Made by a program: the position numbers and the translations under genes. A stretch of 64,000 bases of DNA, taken from TMED23 sp964639965 (GTDB lineage Bacteria > Pseudomonadota > Alphaproteobacteria > Rhodospirillales > UBA2165). Shown piece by piece: positions 44,297 to 52,277 of the stretch (positions are counted from its first letter, which is position 1; the number at the start of each line of letters is the position of its first letter). The notes beneath the pieces are model-generated. The model was not told the origin of the DNA. It made no database searches and saw only the letters and a program-made list of their open reading frames with translations. The stretch is taken from NCBI GenBank assembly GCA_964639965.1, contig CAZXGI010000001.1, positions 72,178 to 136,177 on the forward strand, in the 5' to 3' direction.

Positions 44297-45457
44297 ATGA
44301 GAATAATAAAAAATAGAACTGGTAATAAACTTTCGAGGCCTCTTCGTATTCTCTCAATTTTACGCGGTAGATGGGATGACCAAAGAGCTCCAGCTTTGCA
44401 GGCATTGGCAAATATAGGTCACGAGGTCGTATATGTTGAACAATTATTAAATCTAGACGATTATCGTAAACTTACGAGAAAAATAAAATTTGATGTAGCT
44501 GTATTGTGGGGTACTTCTTTGGAGAACCTACTCAGATCCTTTCCTGGAAAATTCTTTCTTGAGGAAGCTGGAATACCGTACGTCAGTTTGTGGACGGACA
44601 ATACAATCAAACACCAGTTTTTTCTTAAGGAAATTAAGACGTCTTTCCATCGGGCGATGTTTGTCGCCGATACACGGGTTATTGAGCAGTTAAAAAAACT
44701 TGGCTGGGAAAATGTATTTTATTTACCACCTTGGCATATTGATGAAAAGATTTTTAGACCTGTTAATTCTATATCAGAACTTGGATGCGAAGTTAGTTTT
44801 GCGGCGACTATTAATTCATATCAGGCAGAACGAATTAAGTGGCGTAAAGGGTGGAATGCCAAGATGCATTTTGCCGCTAATAGGGTGATTCATAGAGGGC
44901 GAAAAATGAAGGATTATATTGATGTTTTTGATTTACTTGGTGATGAATGGAATGCAGATTCAATTGAGTTTAACAAGCTATCACATGCTTTGTATTTTGA
45001 GCAAAAGGCAATGGCACGCGAACAGATTATTCATTCGATTGGTAAGCGGGAAATCCATATTGTCGGTATCGGTACAGCAAAAACCGATCGGCAAAATGTT
45101 ATTATGCATGAAGGGCGTGATTGGCATGATTTGTCACCATTATTCTGTTCCTCTAGAATCAACCTCAATTTAACGCCTTGGCCTAAGTCATGCCACCACC
45201 GGGTGTTTCAAATAGCTGCCTGTGAGGGGTTTGTGCTGACAGATTGGCGAGAAGATGCAGTTGAGTTGTTTGAACCGGATAAGGAGGTCGTTTATTTTAA
45301 ATCTATGGAAGAATTACCATATTTAATTGATCGATTTAGAAAGATGCCTATGGAACGCGCGTCGATTGCTGCTGCAGGTCGCCGTCGTTTTCTTAATGAG
45401 CATACAGCAGCACATAGGATGGAAGAATTGAGTGTTAAACTATATGAATTACTATGA
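44297..45457 (+). CDS. CgeB-family glycosyltransferase
   Basis: A 386-residue GT-B-type protein of the CgeB/Glyco_trans_1_2 type. The N half contains a Rossmann unit (LRILSILRGRWDDQRAPAL, then VAVLWGTSLENLL). The C half carries the family hallmark SCHHRVFQIAACEGFVLTDW near 299-318, followed by an acidic EPDKEVVYF loop. Such proteins are found in spore-coat maturation and in glycan clusters, and probably transfer a nucleotide-activated sugar. It begins three bases after the GT2 stop. Confidence 0.85.
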   Translation: MRIIKNRTGNKLSRPLRILSILRGRWDDQRAPALQALANIGHEVVYVEQLLNLDDYRKLTRKIKFDVAVLWGTSLENLLRSFPGKFFLEEAGIPYVSLWTDNTIKHQFFLKEIKTSFHRAMFVADTRVIEQLKKLGWENVFYLPPWHIDEKIFRPVNSISELGCEVSFAATINSYQAERIKWRKGWNAKMHFAANRVIHRGRKMKDYIDVFDLLGDEWNADSIEFNKLSHALYFEQKAMAREQIIHSIGKREIHIVGIGTAKTDRQNVIMHEGRDWHDLSPLFCSSRINLNLTPWPKSCHHRVFQIAACEGFVLTDWREDAVELFEPDKEVVYFKSMEELPYLIDRFRKMPMERASIAAAGRRRFLNEHTAAHRMEELSVKLYELL

Positions 45458-45466
45458 GAAAATAAA

Positions 45467-46480
45467 ATGAAAGCTGCTTTGTTAAGCACGCCGGATAATA
45501 TTACAATTGCTGAAGTTCCTCAACCAGTCTGTGGTGCGGGACAGGTGCTTGTAAAAATTAGCCATATGGGTATTTGTGGCACTGATACAAAGATTTATAA
45601 TGGCGATATTCCAGCTAATTTACCTGTGATTTTGGGGCATGAAGCTATTGGCGAAATTATTGAAGGGCATGGTAACGATGGTAGCCGTCCAGGCGATTTA
45701 GTAATAATTGATCCAGTCCTTTATTGTGATGACTGTTACTATTGTAATAAGAATGAAACTCATCTGTGCGAAAATGGTAGTCTGCTTGGTCGCGATTCTG
45801 ATGGTCTTTTTGCTGAATTTGCCTTAGTACCCGCAAGAAATGTTTTTTCTCTCGGAATTAAGATCGATCCAGGTATAGCCCCACTCATTCAGGTTTTGAC
45901 CACGGTACTCCATGCGCAAAAACGTGCGCACATAAATAAGGATGATGTTGTTGTTGTTTTAGGCCTTGGCGTTACTGGATTACTTCAAATACAGGTCGCA
46001 AAGTCTCAAGGAGTAAAGGCTGTTATAGGGGTTTCTCGAAATTCGTATAAAAGATCCTTAGCCGAGGCAATGGGAGCTGATGAAACAACCGAGCACGGTG
46101 AGGAGGCCAGAAAAAAGGTATTGCAGTTAACAGAAGGCCGTGGCGCTGATATTGTGATAGAGGCTGTTGGCTATATTTCTGTATTAGCAGAGGCGATGGA
46201 TATTTCGAGGATAGGAGGAAAGATCATTCCTTTCGGTATATATGCTGAAGAACGTGGAGAGCTGCCATTTTATGAATTTTATTTTAAAGAGCTAAGTATT
46301 ATTAATGCACGAGCAGCACTTCCTGAGGACTTTCCAGAAAGTATTAAATTAGTCGAAACCGGTGAAGTAAAACTTGAGCTTTTGATTACGCACGTTTTTG
46401 CCTTGGCGAATTTATCTGAGGCGATTGATTTGCTGGATAAGCCTAATGACAAGCGCTTAAAGGTTATTTTGAAGAGTTAA
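45467..46480 (+). CDS. Zinc-dependent alcohol dehydrogenase (MDR)
   Basis: A 337-residue medium-chain dehydrogenase. Catalytic zinc ligands Cys37 (GICGTD) and His58-Glu59 (GHE) are present, and the structural zinc cysteines are at 87, 90, 93 and 101. The NAD-binding motif VVLGLGVTGLLQIQVAK is near 158. It is most like sorbitol/threonine-type enzymes that oxidise a sugar alcohol or similar. It starts nine bases after the CgeB-like gene, so it probably belongs to the same operon and may make or modify the sugar. It converges with the next gene. Confidence 0.87.
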   Translation: MKAALLSTPDNITIAEVPQPVCGAGQVLVKISHMGICGTDTKIYNGDIPANLPVILGHEAIGEIIEGHGNDGSRPGDLVIIDPVLYCDDCYYCNKNETHLCENGSLLGRDSDGLFAEFALVPARNVFSLGIKIDPGIAPLIQVLTTVLHAQKRAHINKDDVVVVLGLGVTGLLQIQVAKSQGVKAVIGVSRNSYKRSLAEAMGADETTEHGEEARKKVLQLTEGRGADIVIEAVGYISVLAEAMDISRIGGKIIPFGIYAEERGELPFYEFYFKELSIINARAALPEDFPESIKLVETGEVKLELLITHVFALANLSEAIDLLDKPNDKRLKVILKS

Positions 46481-46488
46481 ATTCTGTT

Positions 46489-47523
46489 CTATTGATTGAT
46501 TAGGAGGGCTGCACGTCCAGTAACTTCTCCTCGTTCGACCATTTCATGGACAATCTCAGCATCTTCGAGGTCATGGATTTCGGTTACTACCGGCCAAATA
46601 TTACCACGTACCATAAGGTCATAGGTTTCCAAGATCTCCAGCCGTGTGACATAGCGACTTCCGAGAACATCAATTTCATTTGTCAGTAAGTGCTGGGCAT
46701 TGACGTTGAAGACTTCACCTGCACCACCTAATGTAACCATGCGGCCGTGTTTACCTAGGGCATTTGTTGCTGCTTCTAGCGTAGTTCTGGCTGAAACATA
46801 ATCAACGGATACATCGACGCCATTACCCCGTGTTAAGTCCATCAGAGCATTGACCACATCTTCTTTTGATGCATCTATAATTTCATCAGCGCCTGCACTT
46901 CTAATGGCCTTGAACTTATTTTTTCTTGTATCCACACCAATCACTCGCGCCTTAGCCCATTTCGCTAACATCACTTGGTGAATACCTAGTCCGCCACCGG
47001 CTCCAAAAACCGCAACCGTTTCGCCGGGTCGAATCCGAGCGCGTCGCAAAACTTTGTATGGAGTCGCTAAAGCATCCATTGCAACACCAACATGTGCGGG
47101 CTGATTTTTCCAATCAAGGCCATCCGGTAATTTGACAAACCAGCGGGCTGCTAATTTTATATATTCGGCATAACCACCATCACATTCTCGTCCTACGTAG
47201 CCAACCAGATTCTTGCAAAGTGGTTCATTGTTAGAAAGGCAGTATTTACAGGATCCGCAGTTCATATAGAAATATGAAGTAACTAAGTCGCCAATCGCAA
47301 GGTCTTTTGTTCCTGCACCAACTTCAACAATTTCTGCACAAATTTCATGTCCAATGATGCGAGGGAAGACCGCCGGTGTTCTGCCAGCTTTAAAATGTTG
47401 GATAGTAAGCCCAGAGCCGCAAGCGTAAACCTTAGCGACTGCTTCGCCCGGGCCAGCTACAGGATCTGGTAAATCCTTTAATATAAAAGGAGTGTTTGGT
47501 GCTTCGAGTACCATGGCTTTCAT
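46489..47523 (-). CDS. MDR-family dehydrogenase/reductase lacking the catalytic zinc cysteine
   Basis: A 344-residue medium-chain dehydrogenase. His59-Glu60 (GHE) and the four structural zinc cysteines (89, 92, 95, 103) are intact, and the nucleotide-binding GAGGGLG motif is near 175. The catalytic Cys position is Gly38 (ACGSGLTI rather than ACGxCxTD). It may reduce an enoyl-CoA, as acryloyl-CoA-reductase-like MDR enzymes do, or use a different zinc site. It starts three bases after the acyl-CoA dehydrogenase stop, so the two form a pair. Confidence 0.85.
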   Translation of the reverse strand: MKAMVLEAPNTPFILKDLPDPVAGPGEAVAKVYACGSGLTIQHFKAGRTPAVFPRIIGHEICAEIVEVGAGTKDLAIGDLVTSYFYMNCGSCKYCLSNNEPLCKNLVGYVGRECDGGYAEYIKLAARWFVKLPDGLDWKNQPAHVGVAMDALATPYKVLRRARIRPGETVAVFGAGGGLGIHQVMLAKWAKARVIGVDTRKNKFKAIRSAGADEIIDASKEDVVNALMDLTRGNGVDVSVDYVSARTTLEAATNALGKHGRMVTLGGAGEVFNVNAQHLLTNEIDVLGSRYVTRLEILETYDLMVRGNIWPVVTEIHDLEDAEIVHEMVERGEVTGRAALLINQ

Positions 47524-47526
47524 AGC

Positions 47527-48711
47527 TTACTCCGGGAACATAAAATTAGCGGCTTTTAGAAATAACGTTCGATTAACACCATCCGAATGGAGAAAACAAG
47601 CTGCATCTCGGACTAATTTTTCGACACCAAATTCCTTCATATACCCGTGACCTCCATGGATTTCGAGACACCAGGTAGCAATTTTCCAAGCAGCTTGTGA
47701 GGCCATAGTTTTTGGGAGCACCCCAAGTGTTTTGTCCCAACCTTGCTCCTGATGATCAGCAAGGTAGCAGGCCCGATGAATGTATGAGCGGGAAGCATCG
47801 ATCAACATTCTCATTTCTGCCAGTTGTGCGCGAATACCATCATGTTCAATAATTGGCTTACCCCCCTGTATTCGAATTTTCGCCCAGTTGACCGCTTTTT
47901 CATAACAAGCCTCAGCGACGCCTAAGACACTAGCACCCGCGTAGGCATTGCTCTGAGGAAAAAATTTGGCGAGGACATTAAATCCATTACCAATTTCCCC
48001 TACAACATTTTCATCGGGTATGAAGCAATCTTGAAAAATTAATTCTGCGTTATTTGCAAGTCTTTCGCCCATTTTATCATGAACACGCCCAATAGAAAAA
48101 CCCTCTCTTTCTCGTTCTAATAAAAAGCATGTGCTACCCTCGGCTAATCCAACGTTTTTTGTAGTTTGAACAAATAAAAGGTAAAAACTTGATCGATTGC
48201 CGTTTGATATGAAGTGTTTCATTCCATTTACTATCCAGCCACCATCAGTTTTCTCTGCCGATGTTCGAAACGGTGTTGGATGAGGGATGAAATAGTTAGA
48301 GGCGTTATCTGGTTCAGTAATTCCTATACCAAGCATTCCACGCGGATCTCTGGCAAAGACAGGAAGAACCCGGTCCCTTTGTTCTTCATTAAGCGCTTTT
48401 TGCATAATTTGTGCAATCTTTAACGTTTGAGCAAAGATCACAGAGACACCGAGGTCGCCTTTTCCCAGTTCTTCAATTACCATGGAAGTTGTCAACGAGT
48501 CAGTGCCAAGGCCCCCATATTCTTCATTTAGCGTCATTTGACGGATGCCGACCTCATGGGCCTTTTCTACGATCTCCCAAGAATAACTGTGTTCCGGGTC
48601 TATATTGGCATCGAGATCTGCCGCTTTCGGGGTAACTTCTTCAGCAACAAAGCGTTGAACTGTCTCTATAATAGCGCGTTGGTCATCGGTTTGAATAAAA
48701 ATTTCATGCAT
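47527..48711 (-). CDS. Acyl-CoA dehydrogenase family protein with Asp at the catalytic Glu position
   Basis: A 394-residue flavoprotein of the acyl-CoA dehydrogenase fold. EEYGGLGTDS near 66, GIGITEPD near 134, GWIVNGMKHFISNG near 158 and LEIHGGHGYMKEFGVEKLVRDA near 350 match the family. Aligned to the YEG motif of the short- and medium-chain enzymes, the base reads SDG, giving Asp377. The catalytic Glu may instead lie elsewhere, as in isovaleryl-CoA dehydrogenase. The substrate is unknown. It heads a two-gene minus-strand operon with the MDR reductase. Confidence 0.88.
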   Translation of the reverse strand: MHEIFIQTDDQRAIIETVQRFVAEEVTPKAADLDANIDPEHSYSWEIVEKAHEVGIRQMTLNEEYGGLGTDSLTTSMVIEELGKGDLGVSVIFAQTLKIAQIMQKALNEEQRDRVLPVFARDPRGMLGIGITEPDNASNYFIPHPTPFRTSAEKTDGGWIVNGMKHFISNGNRSSFYLLFVQTTKNVGLAEGSTCFLLEREREGFSIGRVHDKMGERLANNAELIFQDCFIPDENVVGEIGNGFNVLAKFFPQSNAYAGASVLGVAEACYEKAVNWAKIRIQGGKPIIEHDGIRAQLAEMRMLIDASRSYIHRACYLADHQEQGWDKTLGVLPKTMASQAAWKIATWCLEIHGGHGYMKEFGVEKLVRDAACFLHSDGVNRTLFLKAANFMFPE

Positions 48712-48727
48712 ACCAAAACTCCACTTT

Positions 48728-49030
48728 TTATTTTCTATTAATTAACCGAAACCTATTCAAAAATTTTTTCTGTATTCTTAAAAAGTATTTAAATTCCCCA
48801 AATAACGTGGCGATAACTAATAGAGATAATTGATAAGATATTGTTATTACAAGAATCCTGATGAACCAGTAAAGGGGCAGATTAGTAATAATGTCATCTA
48901 ATCGTAATAATTCAAGTATAGGCCCTGAAAGATATACAGAGAGGCTACCAGTTATGCCGAAAATTATAAATATTATTAGTAAATGCCATGCGGAGTTCGC
49001 ACGAAAAATTTTTATTAGTTTTTCGAGCAT
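48728..49030 (-). CDS. DUF6787-like small membrane protein
   Basis: A 100-residue membrane protein from ATG 49030, which has GGAGG nine bases upstream (the frame extends nine codons further). The pattern WHLLIIFIIFGITGSLSVYLSG for the first helix and a second helix, YWFIRILVITISYQLSLLV, followed by LFGEFKYFL and a basic tail, matches the DUF6787 family, best known from Bacteroidetes. Function unknown. The assignment is from memory of the family pattern. Confidence 0.75.
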   Translation of the reverse strand: MLEKLIKIFRANSAWHLLIIFIIFGITGSLSVYLSGPILELLRLDDIITNLPLYWFIRILVITISYQLSLLVIATLFGEFKYFLRIQKKFLNRFRLINRK

Positions 49031-49165
49031 AAGTAATTTCCTCCATCGCGGCATCACTATTTGAACAAATAATAGAAATTTTAGTTCATTCTAATAGATA
49101 ATAGTATTACGAATAAGTCGAAGATGAAAAAAAATTGAAAATCTTTGTTAATTTTTTTTGTATGT

Positions 49166-49197
49166 TAAAATAGGGTCGCCAAGGCGACCCTATTAAT
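49166..49197 (-). terminator. Intrinsic terminator of the membrane-protein gene
   Basis: AATAGGGTCGCC (49169-49180) and GGCGACCCTATT (49183-49194) form a perfect 12-base inverted repeat. Read on the minus strand it is followed by TTTT, just downstream of the gene ending at 49224. Confidence 0.85.
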
Positions 49198-49223
49198 TTT
49201 CATAAAGAGAGTTTATCAATTCA

Positions 49224-49727
49224 TTACATATTTTGCGCCGAAACCATGGCATAGAGCATCGGGATTGACAGCATTGTGTTTGTTCGTGATGCTAATGCGG
49301 CAGCACGAGCACATTTTGGTTTCTCTTCAGCTGAACATTCGACAAGGCCTATTACTTTCTGTTGGTTTGGCCATATTATGAACCAAACATTAAAAGCCAT
49401 GATAATGCCCATCCACATTCCAAAGCCTATAGATGCATCTCGAGCTACACCACTTGTAAGTCCAAGAGCTAAAGCATCTCCAAAGTAACCTTGCATCCAG
49501 GCAAGAAGAAGTCCGAAAATTAGGGTCCCCAATGCAGCCCATCGAAAATAAAATAGGGCAACAGGCATAATGTGTTTTGGAATTGTCGGTTTCAAATCAT
49601 CGGGGATGGTCGGTACAGTTGGTGTTTGAACAAAGTTAAAGTACCAAAGCAACCCTATCCACATAACGCCACAAAGCACATGTAACCAACGGACAAAGAA
49701 AGTCCAATATTCCATTCCAAATTCCAT
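49224..49727 (-). CDS. Urate-oxidase-N-terminal-like membrane protein
   Basis: A 167-residue protein with four membrane helices and the pattern of the PuuD N-terminal membrane domain (TFFVRWLHVLCGVMWIGLLWY, with an early His, then FNVWFIIWPNQQKVIG near 115). The cytochrome c domain of PuuD-type urate oxidases is missing, so it may use another electron acceptor or have a different role. AAGGAGG precedes the ATG. A 31-residue membrane peptide lies just upstream on the same strand. Confidence 0.85.
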   Translation of the reverse strand: MEFGMEYWTFFVRWLHVLCGVMWIGLLWYFNFVQTPTVPTIPDDLKPTIPKHIMPVALFYFRWAALGTLIFGLLLAWMQGYFGDALALGLTSGVARDASIGFGMWMGIIMAFNVWFIIWPNQQKVIGLVECSAEEKPKCARAAALASRTNTMLSIPMLYAMVSAQNM

Positions 49728-49750
49728 GGCAGAGCCTCCTTTTTGTTAGT

Positions 49751-49846
49751 TTAAGTTGCAATGGCGTTCGTTAGAACGACCATAATTATTGTTAAAATAA
49801 GGCCACAAATTACTGTGCCTGTTAATGAATCAAGCGGATTTTTCAT
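49751..49846 (-). CDS. 31-residue single-TM peptide
   Basis: A short frame MKNPLDSLTGTVICGLILTI... of 31 residues with one hydrophobic helix (about 9-28) and stop TAA. It is directly upstream of the urate-oxidase-N-like gene (23 bases between stop and start), with an AAGGAG about 14 bases before its ATG. The helix composition and operon place suggest a small partner subunit of the membrane protein. It is too short for routine gene calling; homology was not checked. Confidence 0.55.
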   Translation of the reverse strand: MKNPLDSLTGTVICGLILTIIMVVLTNAIAT

Positions 49847-50086
49847 GAGACTTTATCTATCTCCTTGCTATCAAGTGTTAACGAACCACGCTTTCCGCGT
49901 TATCATACGTGACTAAAATTCTAGTTGTTTGTACGTCTTTTGTTTTATTATAAGCGGACTGCCACTTAACTTGATATCTTCCTAATCAAGTCAAATTTAT
50001 ATTAGTATCATATAATAAAATTCCAAAAATTAAATACATTTTTATAACTTAATTAAGATCACATAGGAAAAAATTAACGCATCACA

Positions 50087-51412
50087 TTATTTACAAAGCA
50101 TTTCAGCGACTTTTTGGCCTGAAACAACAGCACTTTCAATTGTTGCAGGTAGACCAGTGTTGGTCCAATCGCCAGCAAGGAACAGATTTTCCCAATTTGT
50201 GTGCGAATCAGGTCGTCGGTTGTTTTCGTCGGGTGTTTGCACAAATGTGGCCCTCATTTCTCGAATGACACGAAATAACGGGATCTCGCTATTTTTATAC
50301 CCGATAACACTTGCTACTTCACTCCATATAATTTTAGAAATTTCATCGTTAGATTTTTCAGCAATGGAATTAGCTGCGCTAATGGTCACAGAATAAATAT
50401 CATCATGTTTGAATAGCCAGTGAGCGAAGCCTCCAATTATACCAATAAAAGGAGCGTTATTGGGTAAAGCTGGTCGGTCGTCTAACCGGAAATGAACATT
50501 AACAATTGCATTTGTTTTTGTTGGGGTTTTTATATCCGGAATTAAGTTAGATATTTCATTTGGTGGCAATGCCAGAATTACCCTATCTTTTTTCTTTAGC
50601 CTGAACGTCTTTTTATTAAAAATTATCGATTCCAGATTATTGCAATTCATGGTCAAACTTTTCAGTTTCATGGTATATTTTATAGTCGAATTCTTAGTTG
50701 AGAGAAAAGAAATTGCTGGTTTAACAATGGCTTCTGATAAGCCAGTTCTTGCGATCATAGGTGAGCTATAATCAGAACCTCTCAGAATTGTTTTTGATAG
50801 CATGGACCAAATTAATTCCGTTGAGCCTTCGTATGCATCGGTATTCAGGACGGCTTTACTTAACGGCTGCCAAAATTTTTCAAAAATGGGGCGAGAAGGA
50901 TTGACAAGAGCTGCTATTTTTTCATCTTTCGCAAATTTTAATTTGAGAAGAGCCAGATAATCACCAAGAGTAGATCCCGGTATACGTCTACTTGAATCAA
51001 ATATCCACCATGGTATGCGACCATCATTTGGCCGGAGTGACCATTTTTCATTGTTGGTTATGTCATGGAAGTAAAATAGGACAGGTTGCATAATTTCAAA
51101 ATTATTTGCAGCATTTATATTCTTGAGAAACTCTTTGACCCCTGAATTTCCGCTGAGTATTAGGTGGTTACCATTATTAATAAAGCGGTCTAATAGTTTA
51201 TCTTTGTACGATCTACAACGTCCGCCAGCATGATTTGTTGTTTCAAATAATTGAACGTTATGACCCTTCATGGCGCAACTAACTGCTGCCGATAAGCCGG
51301 CCATTCCTGCTCCTACAACATAAATTGTTCCATTATCATTTGTTGTTTTATTCAAAACTTGATTTTCGTCCTTTTGGTTGCTCTTTTGAATTAATATATT
51401 ACATAAAGCCAT
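50087..51412 (-). CDS. hpnE: HpnE-like FAD-dependent amine oxidase/desaturase
   Basis: A flavoprotein of about 440 residues. After a poorly conserved leader, the FAD motif TIYVVGAGMAGLSAA begins near residue 30, with GGRCRS downstream. GNHLILSGN and the C-terminal NLFLAGDWTNTGLPATIESAV match hydroxysqualene/squalene-associated desaturases (HpnE). The frame opens upstream to 51520; ATG 51412 coincides with the divergent gene's ATG, while TTG 51355 would give a normal N terminus and leave promoter space. It is divergent from the squalene/phytoene-synthase-like gene, a known alphaproteobacterial pairing. Confidence 0.82.
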   Translation of the reverse strand: MALCNILIQKSNQKDENQVLNKTTNDNGTIYVVGAGMAGLSAAVSCAMKGHNVQLFETTNHAGGRCRSYKDKLLDRFINNGNHLILSGNSGVKEFLKNINAANNFEIMQPVLFYFHDITNNEKWSLRPNDGRIPWWIFDSSRRIPGSTLGDYLALLKLKFAKDEKIAALVNPSRPIFEKFWQPLSKAVLNTDAYEGSTELIWSMLSKTILRGSDYSSPMIARTGLSEAIVKPAISFLSTKNSTIKYTMKLKSLTMNCNNLESIIFNKKTFRLKKKDRVILALPPNEISNLIPDIKTPTKTNAIVNVHFRLDDRPALPNNAPFIGIIGGFAHWLFKHDDIYSVTISAANSIAEKSNDEISKIIWSEVASVIGYKNSEIPLFRVIREMRATFVQTPDENNRRPDSHTNWENLFLAGDWTNTGLPATIESAVVSGQKVAEMLCK

Positions 51413-52277
51413 GAGTAATGCACTTTCATATATTGCGAGTAATACTCGCCAAAATGATCGGGACCGTTTTTTGTGTTCACTTTTTGCCCCGAAGGAGATG
51501 CGTGAGGGACTGTTTGCCATACTAGCATTTAATATAGAAGTCTCAAAAACCCGTGAAATGGTGCATGATGAGCTTTTGGGCCAAATTCGCTTGCAATGGT
51601 GGCGTGATGTTATTGAGCTTCTTTATGATAATTCTAGTGGAAAAAAAATTAATCATCTGGTTGTATCAGAGCTTGCTGTAGCGATTGAAAAGTTCAAACT
51701 TAGCCGCACGTTATTTGACCAGTTAATTGATTCTCGATCTAGAGATTTATTTGATTCGCCGTTTAAAGATGAAACTGAACTGAATGAGTATATTTATGGT
51801 ACGTCTGCTACACTGAGTATGCTATTATTGGAAATATTATGCCCCACAACAAATATTCTATTGCGTAGAGAAATAGAGGCTGCACAATATGTTGGCATTG
51901 CCTGGGCTTTAACGGGAATAGTAAGAGCGTCGACTGTTTTGGCAAAACAGAAGCGGATATACATTCCGCAAACTTTGATGGACGAATTTGGTGTTGATTG
52001 TGCTGATTTCTATGCCCTAAATGCAACTAATGGGATTTTAAACGCGACAGCTTATATCGTTAATTTAGCTCGCATTGAAATAACAAAAGCCCGAGAAATA
52101 TTGCAAGGAAAAATTAAACGACATTATTTGGCATTATTATTACAAGCAAGTTTGGCAGAGATGTATCTTAATAGAATAGAGTTATCTGGTTTTGATCCGT
52201 TTTCTCCAAAAATTGAAACTGGAAGGGCTTGGAGACAAATAAAAATTGCTTTTATGGCTGCACGCGGATCGTTCTAG
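51411..52277 (+). CDS. Squalene/phytoene synthase family protein (NDUFAF6-like)
   Basis: A 288-residue all-helical prenyltransferase-fold protein. The N terminus NDRDRFLCSLFAP...FNIEVSKTREMV and the segment LLGQIRLQWWRDVIE match the alphaproteobacterial family next to Mth938, whose mitochondrial relative NDUFAF6 is a complex I assembly factor. The classical aspartate-rich DxxxD substrate motifs of HpnC/HpnD are not evident, so catalytic squalene synthesis is doubtful. In related genomes it lies next to Mth938; here it is 10 kb away. The last 26 bases overlap the convergent gene. Confidence 0.85.
   Translation: MSNALSYIASNTRQNDRDRFLCSLFAPKEMREGLFAILAFNIEVSKTREMVHDELLGQIRLQWWRDVIELLYDNSSGKKINHLVVSELAVAIEKFKLSRTLFDQLIDSRSRDLFDSPFKDETELNEYIYGTSATLSMLLLEILCPTTNILLRREIEAAQYVGIAWALTGIVRASTVLAKQKRIYIPQTLMDEFGVDCADFYALNATNGILNATAYIVNLARIEITKAREILQGKIKRHYLALLLQASLAEMYLNRIELSGFDPFSPKIETGRAWRQIKIAFMAARGSF

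Noticed and set aside
51413..51520. Longer hpnE frame reaching into the divergent gene
   Set aside because: It would encode antisense sequence of the conserved N terminus of the neighbouring gene.
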